A DNA stretch of 64,000 bases from an uncultured Clostridium sp. (GTDB lineage: Bacteria > Bacillota > Clostridia > Clostridiales > Clostridiaceae): positions 62,001 through 126,000 of the forward strand of contig NZ_CAMTIG010000001.1 in NCBI RefSeq assembly GCF_947072515.1, written 5' to 3'. Both the position numbers and the translations under genes were made by a program. Each line of letters begins with the position of its first letter. Positions within the stretch are counted from its first letter, which is position 1. Shown here piece after piece: positions 19,844-28,838 of the stretch. The notes beneath the pieces are model-generated. The model was given only the letters and a program-made list of their open reading frames with translations, had not been told where the DNA came from and made no database searches.

Positions 19844-21499
19844 TTACAAAAATATAAACTTTTTATTATTATTTAGCAACGCAATCCTATTTTTCTTCAA
19901 AATTTCTCCTGTTTTTAAATAATATTCTATATCAATTATGAACTTTTCTACAAAATATTCCTTGAATGAATATTCATCTTTTAATCCTTCTTTTATTTCT
20001 TTTTCTTCCTCTTTACTTATATCTCCCTTTAAGAATTCTGGAATACCTCTCTTCTTATTATTAAGCAGATATTCATATCTTATTATTTCTTTAAGTATTG
20101 AAGAATCTTCATTTAACTTTTCTTCTGTAAACTCTAAAAATAGTTTATAGTATTCATTATTCCCTATGCTTCTATCAAAATACCCTTTACTTTCATAAAA
20201 TTTGCCTAAATCATAGAAAAATTCAAATGGCGTTTTATATTTTGGATAAAAATATTCTAAAGTTAAATTAAATTTTCCACTATTATAATATTTATCTACC
20301 ATATGTTCTACTTTTTTAAGTTCTAAAAGACTAAAATAATCTATATTTTTTGTACTTAAAATCTCATAAGGTGGATATTTTGAAAATTTCATTTCCCATT
20401 TTTCACTTTCTTCTCTCATAGAAGAACCTTTAAGCAATTTTAAAAACCCTAACTGAATCTCCTCTGGTCTAATTGAATGCACATCATTAAATGAATTTTT
20501 AAAAGATTGAAAATCTTCACCTGGAAGTCCTGCTATAAGATCTAAATGTTGTTTTATATTTCTTAAAGATAATAATTCTACAACCTTTTCTTTTATATCA
20601 CTAAAATTAACAAATCGATTTATATTATGAAGCACTTCATCATTTGTTGTTTGAACTCCTACTTCAAATTGGAATCTATTCTCAGGTGCATTTCTTAAAA
20701 GTTCTATCTCTTCTTTCTTTAATATATCTGCTGATATTTCAAAATGAAAGCCTGTTTCTGTATCTTGCTTTATTAAGAAATCCCAAATTTGCATAGCAAA
20801 CTTATGATTACAGTTAAATGTTCTATCAACAAACTTGACTAATCTAACTTTTTTATCAACAAAATATTTAAGTTCCTTTAAAACTCTATCTATATTTTGA
20901 AATCTTACTCCATGAACTGTTGATGAAAGGCAATACTTACAATTAAAAGGACATCCTCTTGAAGCCTCATAATAAACAATTTTATTACTTAAATCTTCAT
21001 TTTCTTCATATGGGAAAACAACCTCTTCTAATGACATAAGTGGTCTGTTTCCATTAAACTTTATTTCCTCATCTTCTCTATATACAAGACCTCTTATAGA
21101 TTCTAGCGATGTCTTTCCTAGTTTATATTCTATAAACTCCCTTAAAGTTTTTTCACCTTCACCAACTATTACATATTCTCCAATATGTTCTTTTAAAAAT
21201 ACTGTACTGTCATATGAAACTTCTGGACCTCCATATAAAATCTCTATATTAGAATCTACAGTCTTTATAAGTTCTGCAAGTCTTCCAATCATTTCAACAT
21301 TCCATATATATGTAGAAAATGCTACTACATTAGGTCTTTCTTTTATAATTTCTTCTAGTATTTTTTCTTCTCTATCATTTATTGAAAACTCTCTTATCTT
21401 TCCCTCATAATCCATATCTTTTGTGAATGCTTTTAAATATCTCACTGCTAAATTACTGTGAATAAATTTTGAGTTAACTGCTGTAAATAATATTTTCAT
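19844..21499 (-). CDS. B12-binding-domain radical SAM protein, DUF4080-type C-terminus
   Basis: 551 aa. An N-terminal cobalamin-binding Rossmann-like domain (about 1-130, VVAFSTYIWNVEMIGRLAELI, YGGPEVSYDS) is followed by a radical SAM barrel with CxxxCxxC at C183, C187, C190 (RGCPFNCKYC), then a C-terminal helical region with repeated aromatic residues. The layout matches uncharacterised clostridial B12-radical SAM proteins with a DUF4080 tail. Reaction unknown; methyl transfer to an unactivated carbon or phosphorus is known for some relatives. A 161-aa unknown gene lies 15 bases upstream, in the same operon. Confidence 0.88.
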   Translation of the reverse strand: MKILFTAVNSKFIHSNLAVRYLKAFTKDMDYEGKIREFSINDREEKILEEIIKERPNVVAFSTYIWNVEMIGRLAELIKTVDSNIEILYGGPEVSYDSTVFLKEHIGEYVIVGEGEKTLREFIEYKLGKTSLESIRGLVYREDEEIKFNGNRPLMSLEEVVFPYEENEDLSNKIVYYEASRGCPFNCKYCLSSTVHGVRFQNIDRVLKELKYFVDKKVRLVKFVDRTFNCNHKFAMQIWDFLIKQDTETGFHFEISADILKKEEIELLRNAPENRFQFEVGVQTTNDEVLHNINRFVNFSDIKEKVVELLSLRNIKQHLDLIAGLPGEDFQSFKNSFNDVHSIRPEEIQLGFLKLLKGSSMREESEKWEMKFSKYPPYEILSTKNIDYFSLLELKKVEHMVDKYYNSGKFNLTLEYFYPKYKTPFEFFYDLGKFYESKGYFDRSIGNNEYYKLFLEFTEEKLNEDSSILKEIIRYEYLLNNKKRGIPEFLKGDISKEEEKEIKEGLKDEYSFKEYFVEKFIIDIEYYLKTGEILKKNRIALLNNNKKFIFL

Positions 21500-21514
21500 A
21501 AAAAATTCCTCTCT

Positions 21515-22000
21515 TTAGTTATTTTTTTGGGCCTTTATATAAAACATATCTTCCCAAACCTTAGTCTCCTCTATTATACAGTTTTTTTCAAGGCTTTTTT
21601 CTATTTCTTCTATACTTAAGGATGAAAATATATTATTTGTCTTCAAGTTCACATTTTTAAACTTTCCATCTGGACATAATACCTTTAGTTCCACATCCAC
21701 AACTTCTCCAAAACTTTTATTTAAATCCCATATATATATATATCCATCTTTTTTTATTTTCCCCATCATATCATTTAAAATATCTTCTCTCTTAATAGGA
21801 TTCCATATTTTATTAAGATTAAAAAATATTATTCCTGAATCATACAACTCCTCTTCATTCGTTAACGCTATTTCACTACATTTCTCATTCTGTTCTTCAT
21901 TAGAATTACAATCTAAAAGTGAAAATTCTTCTAATGAAAAGTCTATTATATCTCCCTCAATCTTAAATCCACTTAAATTTACCATTAAAGTTTTTTTCAT
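21515..22000 (-). CDS. Uncharacterised 161-aa protein upstream of radical SAM gene
   Basis: Acidic soluble protein. The segment REDILNDMMGKIKKDGYIYI followed by WDLNK looks like the late strand region of class I methyltransferases, but no glycine-rich SAM-binding loop is seen, so it may be a degenerate methyltransferase-like domain. AGAGGTGAT is well spaced before the ATG at 22000. Co-transcribed with the B12-radical SAM gene (15-base gap). No confident family. Confidence 0.6.
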   Translation of the reverse strand: MKKTLMVNLSGFKIEGDIIDFSLEEFSLLDCNSNEEQNEKCSEIALTNEEELYDSGIIFFNLNKIWNPIKREDILNDMMGKIKKDGYIYIWDLNKSFGEVVDVELKVLCPDGKFKNVNLKTNNIFSSLSIEEIEKSLEKNCIIEETKVWEDMFYIKAQKNN

Positions 22001-22081
22001 AACTAATCACCTCTCCAAATAATACTACCATTTTTTTACATATTTTAAAAGAGATTATCTTCTATCTTATTTCATAACAAA

Positions 22082-22116
22082 AAAAAATAAAACTATCTCT
22101 AAAATAGCTTTATTTT
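22082..22116 (-). terminator. Terminator after the beta-propeller gene
   Basis: Stem AAATAAA-CTAT / ATAG-TTTATTT with one mismatch, followed on the minus strand by an eight-base T-run. Confidence 0.8.
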
Positions 22117-22123
22117 TAAATAT

Positions 22124-23419
22124 CTATTTATTTTCTTTTTTATTTAAAATCTTTTTTACACTAATCAATAAAATAGCTAATCCCGTCACAACTAAAATTA
22201 TAATTATACTCTTAGGAATATTCCCAATAAAATTCAGTCTATCTTTTTCTAATTTATAAATATACCCTGATTGACTATCTAACAAAAGACATTCTGTATC
22301 TAAAAATATTATATCTTTTATCTCACTATTTTTATCTAGCTTTAAAAACTCACTTACTTTCTTTTTACTATCTAAAGAAAACACCTTATTTTCTTTACTA
22401 TCAAAAAATAATATAGTATCTTCTTCTAAAATAACTCCTTTTTTATCTATAGCTAAACAATCTATAGAACTCAAATTATTATGTTCATAGTATGGTCCTT
22501 TTACAACTTCTTCTAAAGGTTTTTTTATTATTTGTTTGATTCCTTCACTATCTGAAAATTTAGGAGAACTTATTTTATCTCCTCCACTATAATCTGGCCA
22601 GCCATACCATGTACCCTTCGTTATTTTATAAATATGATCTGTATCTCTTAATACGCCTCTAGTTCCATTTGGTTCTAATCCTTCTATAACTCCAACTATT
22701 TCATTTAAGCTATTCACATCCCATGCAAGTACATTTTTTATTCCACTTGCATATAATATCCCTTCTTTCTTTTCTGTATCTATTTCATAAACAGCACTAT
22801 TTCCTAAACTTTCACCTTTAATTTTTTCATCCTCTAAACTTTTTTCACCATACTTTTTAAATGCACCAGTATTTCCATCTCCATAATTTTCTCCTGTTAA
22901 TTCTAAATCTATAGGACTTTTATCCCATAATTTCTTTGTAAATTGGTCACTTTTTTCCATAATTCCTGTATTAGTGAATGAACCTATTGATAAATATATT
23001 TTATTTTCATTGGCTAAAAGCTTTCTCTTAATTCTTTCATTTCCAAATGGAATATCTTTTATAATTCTATCAATACTTCCATCCTTCAAATTTATTTTTA
23101 ATAGGTCTTCTTTTGATAATAAAAATAAATTATTTTCTAAATAAACTACATCTTCAATTTGTAATCCGTTATTAGTATATATTTTTTCTGTCATATTTTC
23201 TTTATTTATTTTTATTATTTCATTCTCATAACATATAAAATAATTCCCTTCATTATCAGTTTCTAAAGCAACTGCATTTTCAAATCCCTTTAAAAATATA
23301 TCACTCTTTATTCCTTTTTCCTGTACTTCTATTCTATATCCACTAGTATAAATATAAATTCCTAAAGCAAAGGCTACTATAAGTACACTTGCTAAAGAAT
23401 ATTTCAAAAATTTCTTCAT
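22124..23419 (-). CDS. Membrane-anchored beta-propeller protein (glucose/sorbosone dehydrogenase-like)
   Basis: 431 aa from the ATG at 23419, preceded by AAGGGGGG; the frame extends six codons further. An N-terminal signal-anchor (FLKYSLASVLIVAFALGIYIY) is followed by repeated propeller blades (GNYFICYENEIIKINKENMT, ENNLFLLSKEDLLKINLKDG), ASGIKNVLAWD and TKGTWYGWPDYSGGD, which recall the soluble glucose/sorbosone dehydrogenase fold. A second hydrophobic segment lies near the C-terminus (IIIILVVTGLAILLI) with a lysine-rich tail. Whether it binds PQQ cannot be judged. Unusual two-anchor topology. Confidence 0.65.
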   Translation of the reverse strand: MKKFLKYSLASVLIVAFALGIYIYTSGYRIEVQEKGIKSDIFLKGFENAVALETDNEGNYFICYENEIIKINKENMTEKIYTNNGLQIEDVVYLENNLFLLSKEDLLKINLKDGSIDRIIKDIPFGNERIKRKLLANENKIYLSIGSFTNTGIMEKSDQFTKKLWDKSPIDLELTGENYGDGNTGAFKKYGEKSLEDEKIKGESLGNSAVYEIDTEKKEGILYASGIKNVLAWDVNSLNEIVGVIEGLEPNGTRGVLRDTDHIYKITKGTWYGWPDYSGGDKISSPKFSDSEGIKQIIKKPLEEVVKGPYYEHNNLSSIDCLAIDKKGVILEEDTILFFDSKENKVFSLDSKKKVSEFLKLDKNSEIKDIIFLDTECLLLDSQSGYIYKLEKDRLNFIGNIPKSIIIILVVTGLAILLISVKKILNKKENK

Positions 23420-23582
23420 TAATTCCCCCCTTACCATTCCTCTTTAATTTATATTTAACCCTCTACCTTAAATATTCCTAAATATACTTAATTCTAATTA
23501 TTTAAAATAAAGTTTTATTTTACAGTATATTTCTTATTTTTTTTGAATATTATTTACAGTGATTAAAAGGGGTGATTTTATT

Positions 23583-25079
23583 TTGGAAAAGGATAATTTT
23601 TTTAAAAATTCTTTCTTACTTACATCTTCTAATATAGCAACAGGAATTTTAGGATTTATTTTTTCTATATACCTATCAAAAATATTAGGAGCAGAAGGTA
23701 TGGGATTATATAATCTTGTTATGCCTGTATATCATTTATTTATATGTCTTATGACCTCTGGAATTGTAGCAGCAATTTCAAAAATTTCTGCAGTTTATCA
23801 TTACTCAAATGAATATGGAAATTTAAATAAAACTATAAAGACTGTTTCAATTTTTAATATTATTTGGGCCATCTGCATTGGTCTTTTTGTATTTTTCTTT
23901 GCCCCTATAATAGCTAAATTCGGAATACATGATATCAGAACCATAAACGCTATTAGGGTCGCTTGCCCTGCTATGATATTCATTTCTCTTTCAAATATTT
24001 TAAAAGGTTATTTTTTAGGAACTTCGCAAATAAAAGTTCCAGCACTAATAGATATATTTGAAAAAGCTATGAGACTTGTAACTATATTTTTACTTCTATA
24101 TACTTTTAAAACAAATAACTTAACTTTATTAGTTACTCTTGCTTATGTATCATTAGCTATTGGTGAATTACAGAGTCTAATCTTTTTATATTTATATTAT
24201 AAAAAATGCACTAAGAATATCCCTTATCGACCTAAGGTAAAAACTGAGGGAAGACTTCAGCTTCTATTTAACGTACTTATAATTTCATTTCCTCTGTGTC
24301 TAAATGGATTTTTAAATGGAATTTTTTCTACTGTGTCAACTTGGATTGTTCCACAGCGATTAATTCATGCAGGATTTGATTATAACCAAGCTTTAGCTCT
24401 TATTGGTAAATATACTGGTATGGCAATGACGCTTATAGGTATTCCATTAATTGTTGTCGGAACTATAAATACATTAATAATTCCTGATTTATCTCAAACT
24501 TTAAATCAAGGACGTAGCTACGATGCTATAGTTAGAATTCGTAAAGTCTTAAAGCTTGCTTTTATTCTTGGACTTGCTACTACTGTTATATGTAATTTAG
24601 TTCCCGGAAAACTTGGAGAAATTTTTTATGCTAGAGATGATTTAGGCAATTTTATTAAAATGGCTTCTTTATCAGCTCCACTTTTCTTTTGTTCCACTAC
24701 TATGTTTGGAATTTTAAACGGTCTTAGTAAGCAAGGCATAATTTTAAGAAACTCAATTGTTATAGCAGTTTTTGAATTGATTTCTTTATTTATTTTTACA
24801 TCTATTCCATCTATAAATATTTATGGATTTAGTATTACTTTATTTTTTAGTTCAGCTCTTTGCTTGCTTTTAAATCTTTATGAAATAAATAGATGTTTAA
24901 ACTTAAATCTTTCAGTTATTAATATAATAATATTCATTCTTGTAGCAATTTTAATTTACTTATTATTTAATCTTTTAATTCGTTATTTTTTATTGCCACT
25001 TACAACTATTAAAACACTTTCTTTAGTCTTTTTAATTTTTGCTACATTTGCTTTGTCCTCCAAATTAGGAACAAATTAA
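23583..25079 (+). CDS. spoVB: SpoVB-like polysaccharide / lipid II flippase (MOP superfamily)
   Basis: 498 aa with about 14 hydrophobic segments. The opening FFKNSFLLTSSNIATGILGF and GAEGMGLYNLVMPVYHLFICL closely match Bacillus SpoVB, needed for spore cortex synthesis. The TTG at 23583 is preferred because AGGGGTGAT precedes it at proper spacing; the upstream GTG at 23559 has no ribosome site. Transcribed alone and divergent from the propeller gene; it ends in a bidirectional terminator shared with a related flippase. Confidence 0.88.
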   Translation: MEKDNFFKNSFLLTSSNIATGILGFIFSIYLSKILGAEGMGLYNLVMPVYHLFICLMTSGIVAAISKISAVYHYSNEYGNLNKTIKTVSIFNIIWAICIGLFVFFFAPIIAKFGIHDIRTINAIRVACPAMIFISLSNILKGYFLGTSQIKVPALIDIFEKAMRLVTIFLLLYTFKTNNLTLLVTLAYVSLAIGELQSLIFLYLYYKKCTKNIPYRPKVKTEGRLQLLFNVLIISFPLCLNGFLNGIFSTVSTWIVPQRLIHAGFDYNQALALIGKYTGMAMTLIGIPLIVVGTINTLIIPDLSQTLNQGRSYDAIVRIRKVLKLAFILGLATTVICNLVPGKLGEIFYARDDLGNFIKMASLSAPLFFCSTTMFGILNGLSKQGIILRNSIVIAVFELISLFIFTSIPSINIYGFSITLFFSSALCLLLNLYEINRCLNLNLSVINIIIFILVAILIYLLFNLLIRYFLLPLTTIKTLSLVFLIFATFALSSKLGTN

Positions 25080-25085
25080 TTTTAT

Positions 25086-25148
25086 AAAAAAAGCATTGCA
25101 GTCAATATATTTTAGTTTGCACTAAAATTTTCACTGCAATGCTTTCTT
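25086..25148. terminator. Bidirectional terminator between two flippase genes
   Basis: AAAGCATTGCAGT and ACTGCAATGCTTT form a perfect 13-bp stem enclosing an AT-rich loop with its own small stem. T-rich sequence is present on both outer sides. Confidence 0.85.
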
Positions 25149-25162
25149 TCTCTTTAAATATT

Positions 25163-26797
25163 CTATCGTATTTTTCTTTTTAAACTTCCTGGAATCTTTC
25201 TATAAATTTTAGGAGAGATAGCTTCTATATCAGCTTTTCTTATACCTCCTATAAAAATCATAATAACTCCATATATTACAGATCCAATTATAACCAATAT
25301 AATTGTATATATTAAAATAAATCCCCATACAAGCCATTTTGAGCTTATACCGTTAGATAAACTTACAAGTGGTATTCTTCCAAAATATAAGAATATCCCC
25401 ATTCCTATAGCTCCAATTATTGGCTTTATACACGGTTTTAATATCGGTATTTTATACCTCACAGTTCTTCTTATGATTTTATAACATATAGCTGTTGGTA
25501 TTGCAAAATAAAAAAAGTTTCCAATTAAAACTCCTATAATATTTATTTTAGGAATTCCAACAAAAATATAGTTCCCTAAAACTTTAAATATAACCCCTAT
25601 TGTAAATGCCATAATTAATGGTCTAAACTTACTCATTCCCTGTAATATAGATGATTGTACTTGTGCTAGTGACATAAAAATAAGAATAAATGAACCCATC
25701 ATCATAATATATGAGCCCTTTACCGTTCCAAAAAGTAATCTATATATTTCACTGCTTAGAAAACTCATACCTACAGCTGCAGGTATAGTTATCATAAATG
25801 TTAACTTAAACCCAAAATTAATTTGTTTTATTATAGCTTTTCTATTCTTAAGTGCAAACTCCTTAGCTATATTAGGTAATATTATTACTGTAAGTGATGT
25901 TATTATTATCAATGGTAGTCCAAGCAAAGTTCTATATTGAATAAATAATCCATATAAAGCATTTGCATTATCTAAACTAAATCCTGCATGCAAAAGTCTA
26001 CTATTAACATTAAACATGTCCACCATTCCACCAAAATTTTGAATTCCTGCTATAAGAGTTATAGGTAATGCATATGCATATATTTTTCTTTTTATTCCTT
26101 CATTACTTATTCTTCTTCCTTTTCCTTCAGCTACCACTTCTTTTCTTATTTTTCTTTTCTTTCTTTTAATTTTTTTCTCATATAGATAAATTAAATATAT
26201 TACTGCTACTACTGCACCAACTGTAGTTCCTATCGTTCCACCTGCTGCACCTAAAGGTAAACTGATATTCATAAATAAATATGCACAAAGAAGACTTACT
26301 AATACATTTAAAATCTGTTCTACAACTTGAGATATTGCAATTCCATGCATCATATTTTTTCCTTGAAAATATCCTCTATATGCTGCCAAAATAGCTGTTA
26401 AAAACACACTTGGTCCAAGAAACATTATTGCAAATGTTGCTGATTCTATATTTATTCGTTTAGCTATTGGATAAGCTAATATCATAAGTAATATACTTCC
26501 TATTCCTCCTGCCACTCCAAATATTCTCTTTGATATTTTCAATGTTCTTTCTGCATCATCTTCATTTCCTAAAGCTTTTAACTCTGAAATTACTTTTGCT
26601 ACCGCTGGCTGACATCCCATTGTAGTTACTGCATATACGAACATAAATACATCATATCCCTTACCATATATCCCCATTCCTACATCGCCAATAATTCGTG
26701 TAAGCAATGGTACATATAATGCTGATAATAATTTTGACACTATTCCTGCTATAGAAAGTATCATAAACCCTTTCGTAACTGATGATCCTTCTTTCAT
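25163..26797 (-). CDS. MOP-superfamily flippase (MurJ/YtgP-type), tandem copy 1
   Basis: 544 aa, about 14 membrane segments. Starts with KGFMILSIAGIVSKLLSALY and has FVYAVTTMGCQPAVAKVIS. This is the YtgP/MurJ-like branch of polysaccharide or lipid II exporters. It is about three-quarters identical by eye over the first 170 residues to the gene at 28839-30473 and has the same length, so the two are recent tandem paralogues separated by an IS element. TAGGAGTA precedes the ATG. The upstream sequence still carries relics of the genes that precede copy 2. Confidence 0.9.
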   Translation of the reverse strand: MKEGSSVTKGFMILSIAGIVSKLLSALYVPLLTRIIGDVGMGIYGKGYDVFMFVYAVTTMGCQPAVAKVISELKALGNEDDAERTLKISKRIFGVAGGIGSILLMILAYPIAKRINIESATFAIMFLGPSVFLTAILAAYRGYFQGKNMMHGIAISQVVEQILNVLVSLLCAYLFMNISLPLGAAGGTIGTTVGAVVAVIYLIYLYEKKIKRKKRKIRKEVVAEGKGRRISNEGIKRKIYAYALPITLIAGIQNFGGMVDMFNVNSRLLHAGFSLDNANALYGLFIQYRTLLGLPLIIITSLTVIILPNIAKEFALKNRKAIIKQINFGFKLTFMITIPAAVGMSFLSSEIYRLLFGTVKGSYIMMMGSFILIFMSLAQVQSSILQGMSKFRPLIMAFTIGVIFKVLGNYIFVGIPKINIIGVLIGNFFYFAIPTAICYKIIRRTVRYKIPILKPCIKPIIGAIGMGIFLYFGRIPLVSLSNGISSKWLVWGFILIYTIILVIIGSVIYGVIMIFIGGIRKADIEAISPKIYRKIPGSLKRKIR

Positions 26798-26884
26798 AAT
26801 TTACTCCTAAAATAACTATTAAACTTAACAAAACTTCTATTTTTTATATTAAGTCCCTGTATAATTTTCATAATTTTCCTTATT

Positions 26885-26923
26885 TTTATAGATTAGTCTT
26901 TATTTATATTCTTGTCAATCTGC
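26885..26923 (-). pseudogene. Relic of the 3' end of an M20 amidohydrolase gene
   Basis: Bases 26889-26918 match 31512-31541, the stop region of the intact M20 gene, at 26 of 30 positions. On the minus strand the relic still reads Leu-Thr-Arg-Ile-stop where the intact gene reads Leu-Thr-Arg-Ala-stop. It lies upstream of flippase copy 1 exactly as the intact gene lies upstream of rluC and copy 2. The IS30 element interrupts it immediately to the right. Confidence 0.6.
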
Positions 26924-26937
26924 TAAAAACCCTTTAT
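26924..26937 (+). repeat. 14-bp direct repeat, left copy (candidate target-site duplication)
   Basis: TAAAAACCCTTTAT is identical to 28606-28619 and directly abuts the left inverted repeat of the IS element. Confidence 0.75.
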
Positions 26938-27047
26938 GTAAATTGAAATAGTAACTTCCGTTTTTTTTATTAAGCGGAACTTACTTTTGCAAAGTATAGG
27001 ACATAATTATCAATAATATTTATTTTTAATATATTGGAGGAATAGTT

Positions 27048-28358
27048 ATGTCAAATTTAAATGTAAAAAAGGGAAAACATCTTACGATGGAGGATCGAAT
27101 TTTAATAGAATATAGTTTAGATCAAAATTATGCTTTAAAAGAAATTGCTAAAACTCTAAAAAAAGATCCTACTACAATTTCTAAAGAAATTAAAAGAAAT
27201 AAGTTTATTAAAGAAAGTGTAAAAAAGGAAAAAGATTTACTTCCATGCAAAAACCGAAAAGAATGCTCTAAAAAGCATTTATGTAAAGATGCCTGTAATA
27301 AACTTTGTAAAAAATGTATTTTTATAAATTGTTATAGAAAATGTAATGAATATACAACTAAGAAATGCACTCACCTTAATCGTTATCCATATGTTTGTAA
27401 TGCTTGTGATACCGTTACTACGTGTAACGAAGAGAAACGTTATTATAAGGCTAAGCTTGCAAATGAAAAGTATCTTGATACTCTAAAATCATCAAGAGAA
27501 GGCATAAATGTTACTCATAATCAAATAAAGAAGATGGATGAATTAATATCTCCACTTGTTTTAAAAGGACAGTCATTATACCATATTTCTATACATCATA
27601 AAGAAGAAATTACTTGTTCTGAAAGGACACTTTATAATTATTTTCATAAGAATGTCTTTACCGCTAGAAATATTGATTTACCTAGAAAAGTAAAGTATAA
27701 ACCTAGAAAGAAAAAAATATCTACAATAATAAAAAATCCAGGCTATAGAATTGGAAGAACATTTGAAGATTTCACTAAATTTATTGAAGACAATCCGAAT
27801 ATACCAGTAGTCGAGATGGATACAGTTTACGGCACACGAAGTGGAAAAGTCCTTTTAACTTTCATCTTTAGGAATTGCTCACTAATGCTAGCTTTTCTCA
27901 TTAATCATTGTAGTCAAAAGTGTGTTAAAGAAGCTATTGATACCCTATATTTACTTTTAGGTAAAGAAGTGTTTACTAATAGCCTTCCAGTAATTCTAAC
28001 CGATAATGGATCAGAATTTAAATTTCCTAAATCTTTAGAGTTTGATGATACAGGCAATCAACGAACAAAGATATTTTATTGTAATCCTATGGCTTCTTAT
28101 CAGAAACCGTACGTTGAAAAAAATCATGAATTCATAAGATATCTGTTACCTAAAGGTGTGTCATTTGAAGAGCTATCACAAGAAGATATTACGTTTATGA
28201 TGAATAATATTAACAGCGTAGCAAGGGCTAGTTTGAATGGAAACACACCATTTAAACTAGCCCAGTTAACATTAGATAAATCTCTGCTAGATAAGCTCTC
28301 TCTAAAACATATTCCAGCAGATGAAGTTTATCTAAAGCCATCACTTTTAAAAAAATAA
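27048..28358 (+). CDS. IS30-family transposase
   Basis: 436 aa, apparently intact. The N-terminal HTH is typical of IS30 (LTMEDRILIEYSLDQNYALK then EIAKTLKKDPTTISKEIKRN). A Cys-rich segment follows (about 67-125, many CxxC pairs), probably zinc-binding. The DDE catalytic domain shows D in VVEMDTVYG, D in ILTDNGSEF and E in PYVEKNHEF, before LPKGVSFEELSQ. GGAGG precedes the ATG. No frameshift is seen, so the element may be active. Confidence 0.93.
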   Translation: MSNLNVKKGKHLTMEDRILIEYSLDQNYALKEIAKTLKKDPTTISKEIKRNKFIKESVKKEKDLLPCKNRKECSKKHLCKDACNKLCKKCIFINCYRKCNEYTTKKCTHLNRYPYVCNACDTVTTCNEEKRYYKAKLANEKYLDTLKSSREGINVTHNQIKKMDELISPLVLKGQSLYHISIHHKEEITCSERTLYNYFHKNVFTARNIDLPRKVKYKPRKKKISTIIKNPGYRIGRTFEDFTKFIEDNPNIPVVEMDTVYGTRSGKVLLTFIFRNCSLMLAFLINHCSQKCVKEAIDTLYLLLGKEVFTNSLPVILTDNGSEFKFPKSLEFDDTGNQRTKIFYCNPMASYQKPYVEKNHEFIRYLLPKGVSFEELSQEDITFMMNNINSVARASLNGNTPFKLAQLTLDKSLLDKLSLKHIPADEVYLKPSLLKK

Positions 28359-28582
28359 ATTATCAAAATTAAAGTAAATATCACCGGAATTTACTTTTGC
28401 AAAAAAGGAAGCAAACGGAATTTAGTTTTTCAAAAAAATTTCGTAGGCTTATTAAGCATATCTAAAAACCTCTAAATCTTAATAATCTTATTAAAATAAT
28501 AGCCTATTTTTAATTATTTTATTACTTTTTTTATAAAAAAAACTGAACTTATCCTTGCAATACCAATTGATTACATAAAAAT
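28359..28582. other. Non-coding right end of the IS element with repeated motifs
   Basis: After the transposase stop come two direct copies of CGGAATTTA-(C/G)-TTTTnCAAAA (28385-28404, 28416-28435). A loose TAGGCTTATTA / TAATAGCCTA pair then precedes a T-run (about 28443-28511), which may terminate the transposase message. No ORF seen. Confidence 0.5.
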
Positions 28583-28605
28583 GGAAGTTACTTTTTCATT
28601 TAACG

Positions 28606-28619
28606 TAAAAACCCTTTAT
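28606..28619 (+). repeat. 14-bp direct repeat, right copy
   Basis: TAAAAACCCTTTAT, identical to 26924-26937, separated by one G from the right inverted repeat. Confidence 0.75.
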
Positions 28620-28811
28620 TTTATACATTTTTTTTATTTAAAGGCAAATTTTACTTCAATTATTATTCTTAACCACATATTTTTCTAACTGTTAAAATAA
28701 TAAATCTAAAACCTTTAAACTATCTAGAAAAATTTTCACTTTCTAAAACTTTATTAGAAATCCATTTTCTAAAGACTTTTAAAAAAGATAAATTTATATA
28801 TTTTCCTACAA

Positions 28812-28838
28812 AAAAAGAAGTCACTTTTGTGACTTCTT
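28812..28838 (-). terminator. Terminator of flippase copy 2
   Basis: AAGAAGTCAC / GTGACTTCTT, four-base loop, with a long U-run on the minus strand. Confidence 0.9.

Larger units (their letters stand above)
26938..28604 (+). mobile_element. IS30-family insertion sequence, 1,667 bp
   Basis: The ends are imperfect 22-bp inverted repeats (26938-26959 and 28583-28604), 19 of 22 matching, both with AGTAACTTCC as the inner part. They enclose one complete IS30-type transposase gene. Subterminal copies of a related motif, CGGAANTTACTTTTGCAAA, lie at 26975-26994, 28385-28404 and 28416-28435. A 14-bp direct repeat flanks the element, with one extra G on the right side. It sits between two tandem flippase paralogues, in the decayed end of a duplicated M20 gene. 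Confidence 0.8.

Noticed and set aside
28416-28435. Alternative right end of the IS element
   Set aside because: It matches the left end at 16/19, but the outer site at 28583-28604 matches better (19/22) and is flanked by the 14-bp direct repeat.
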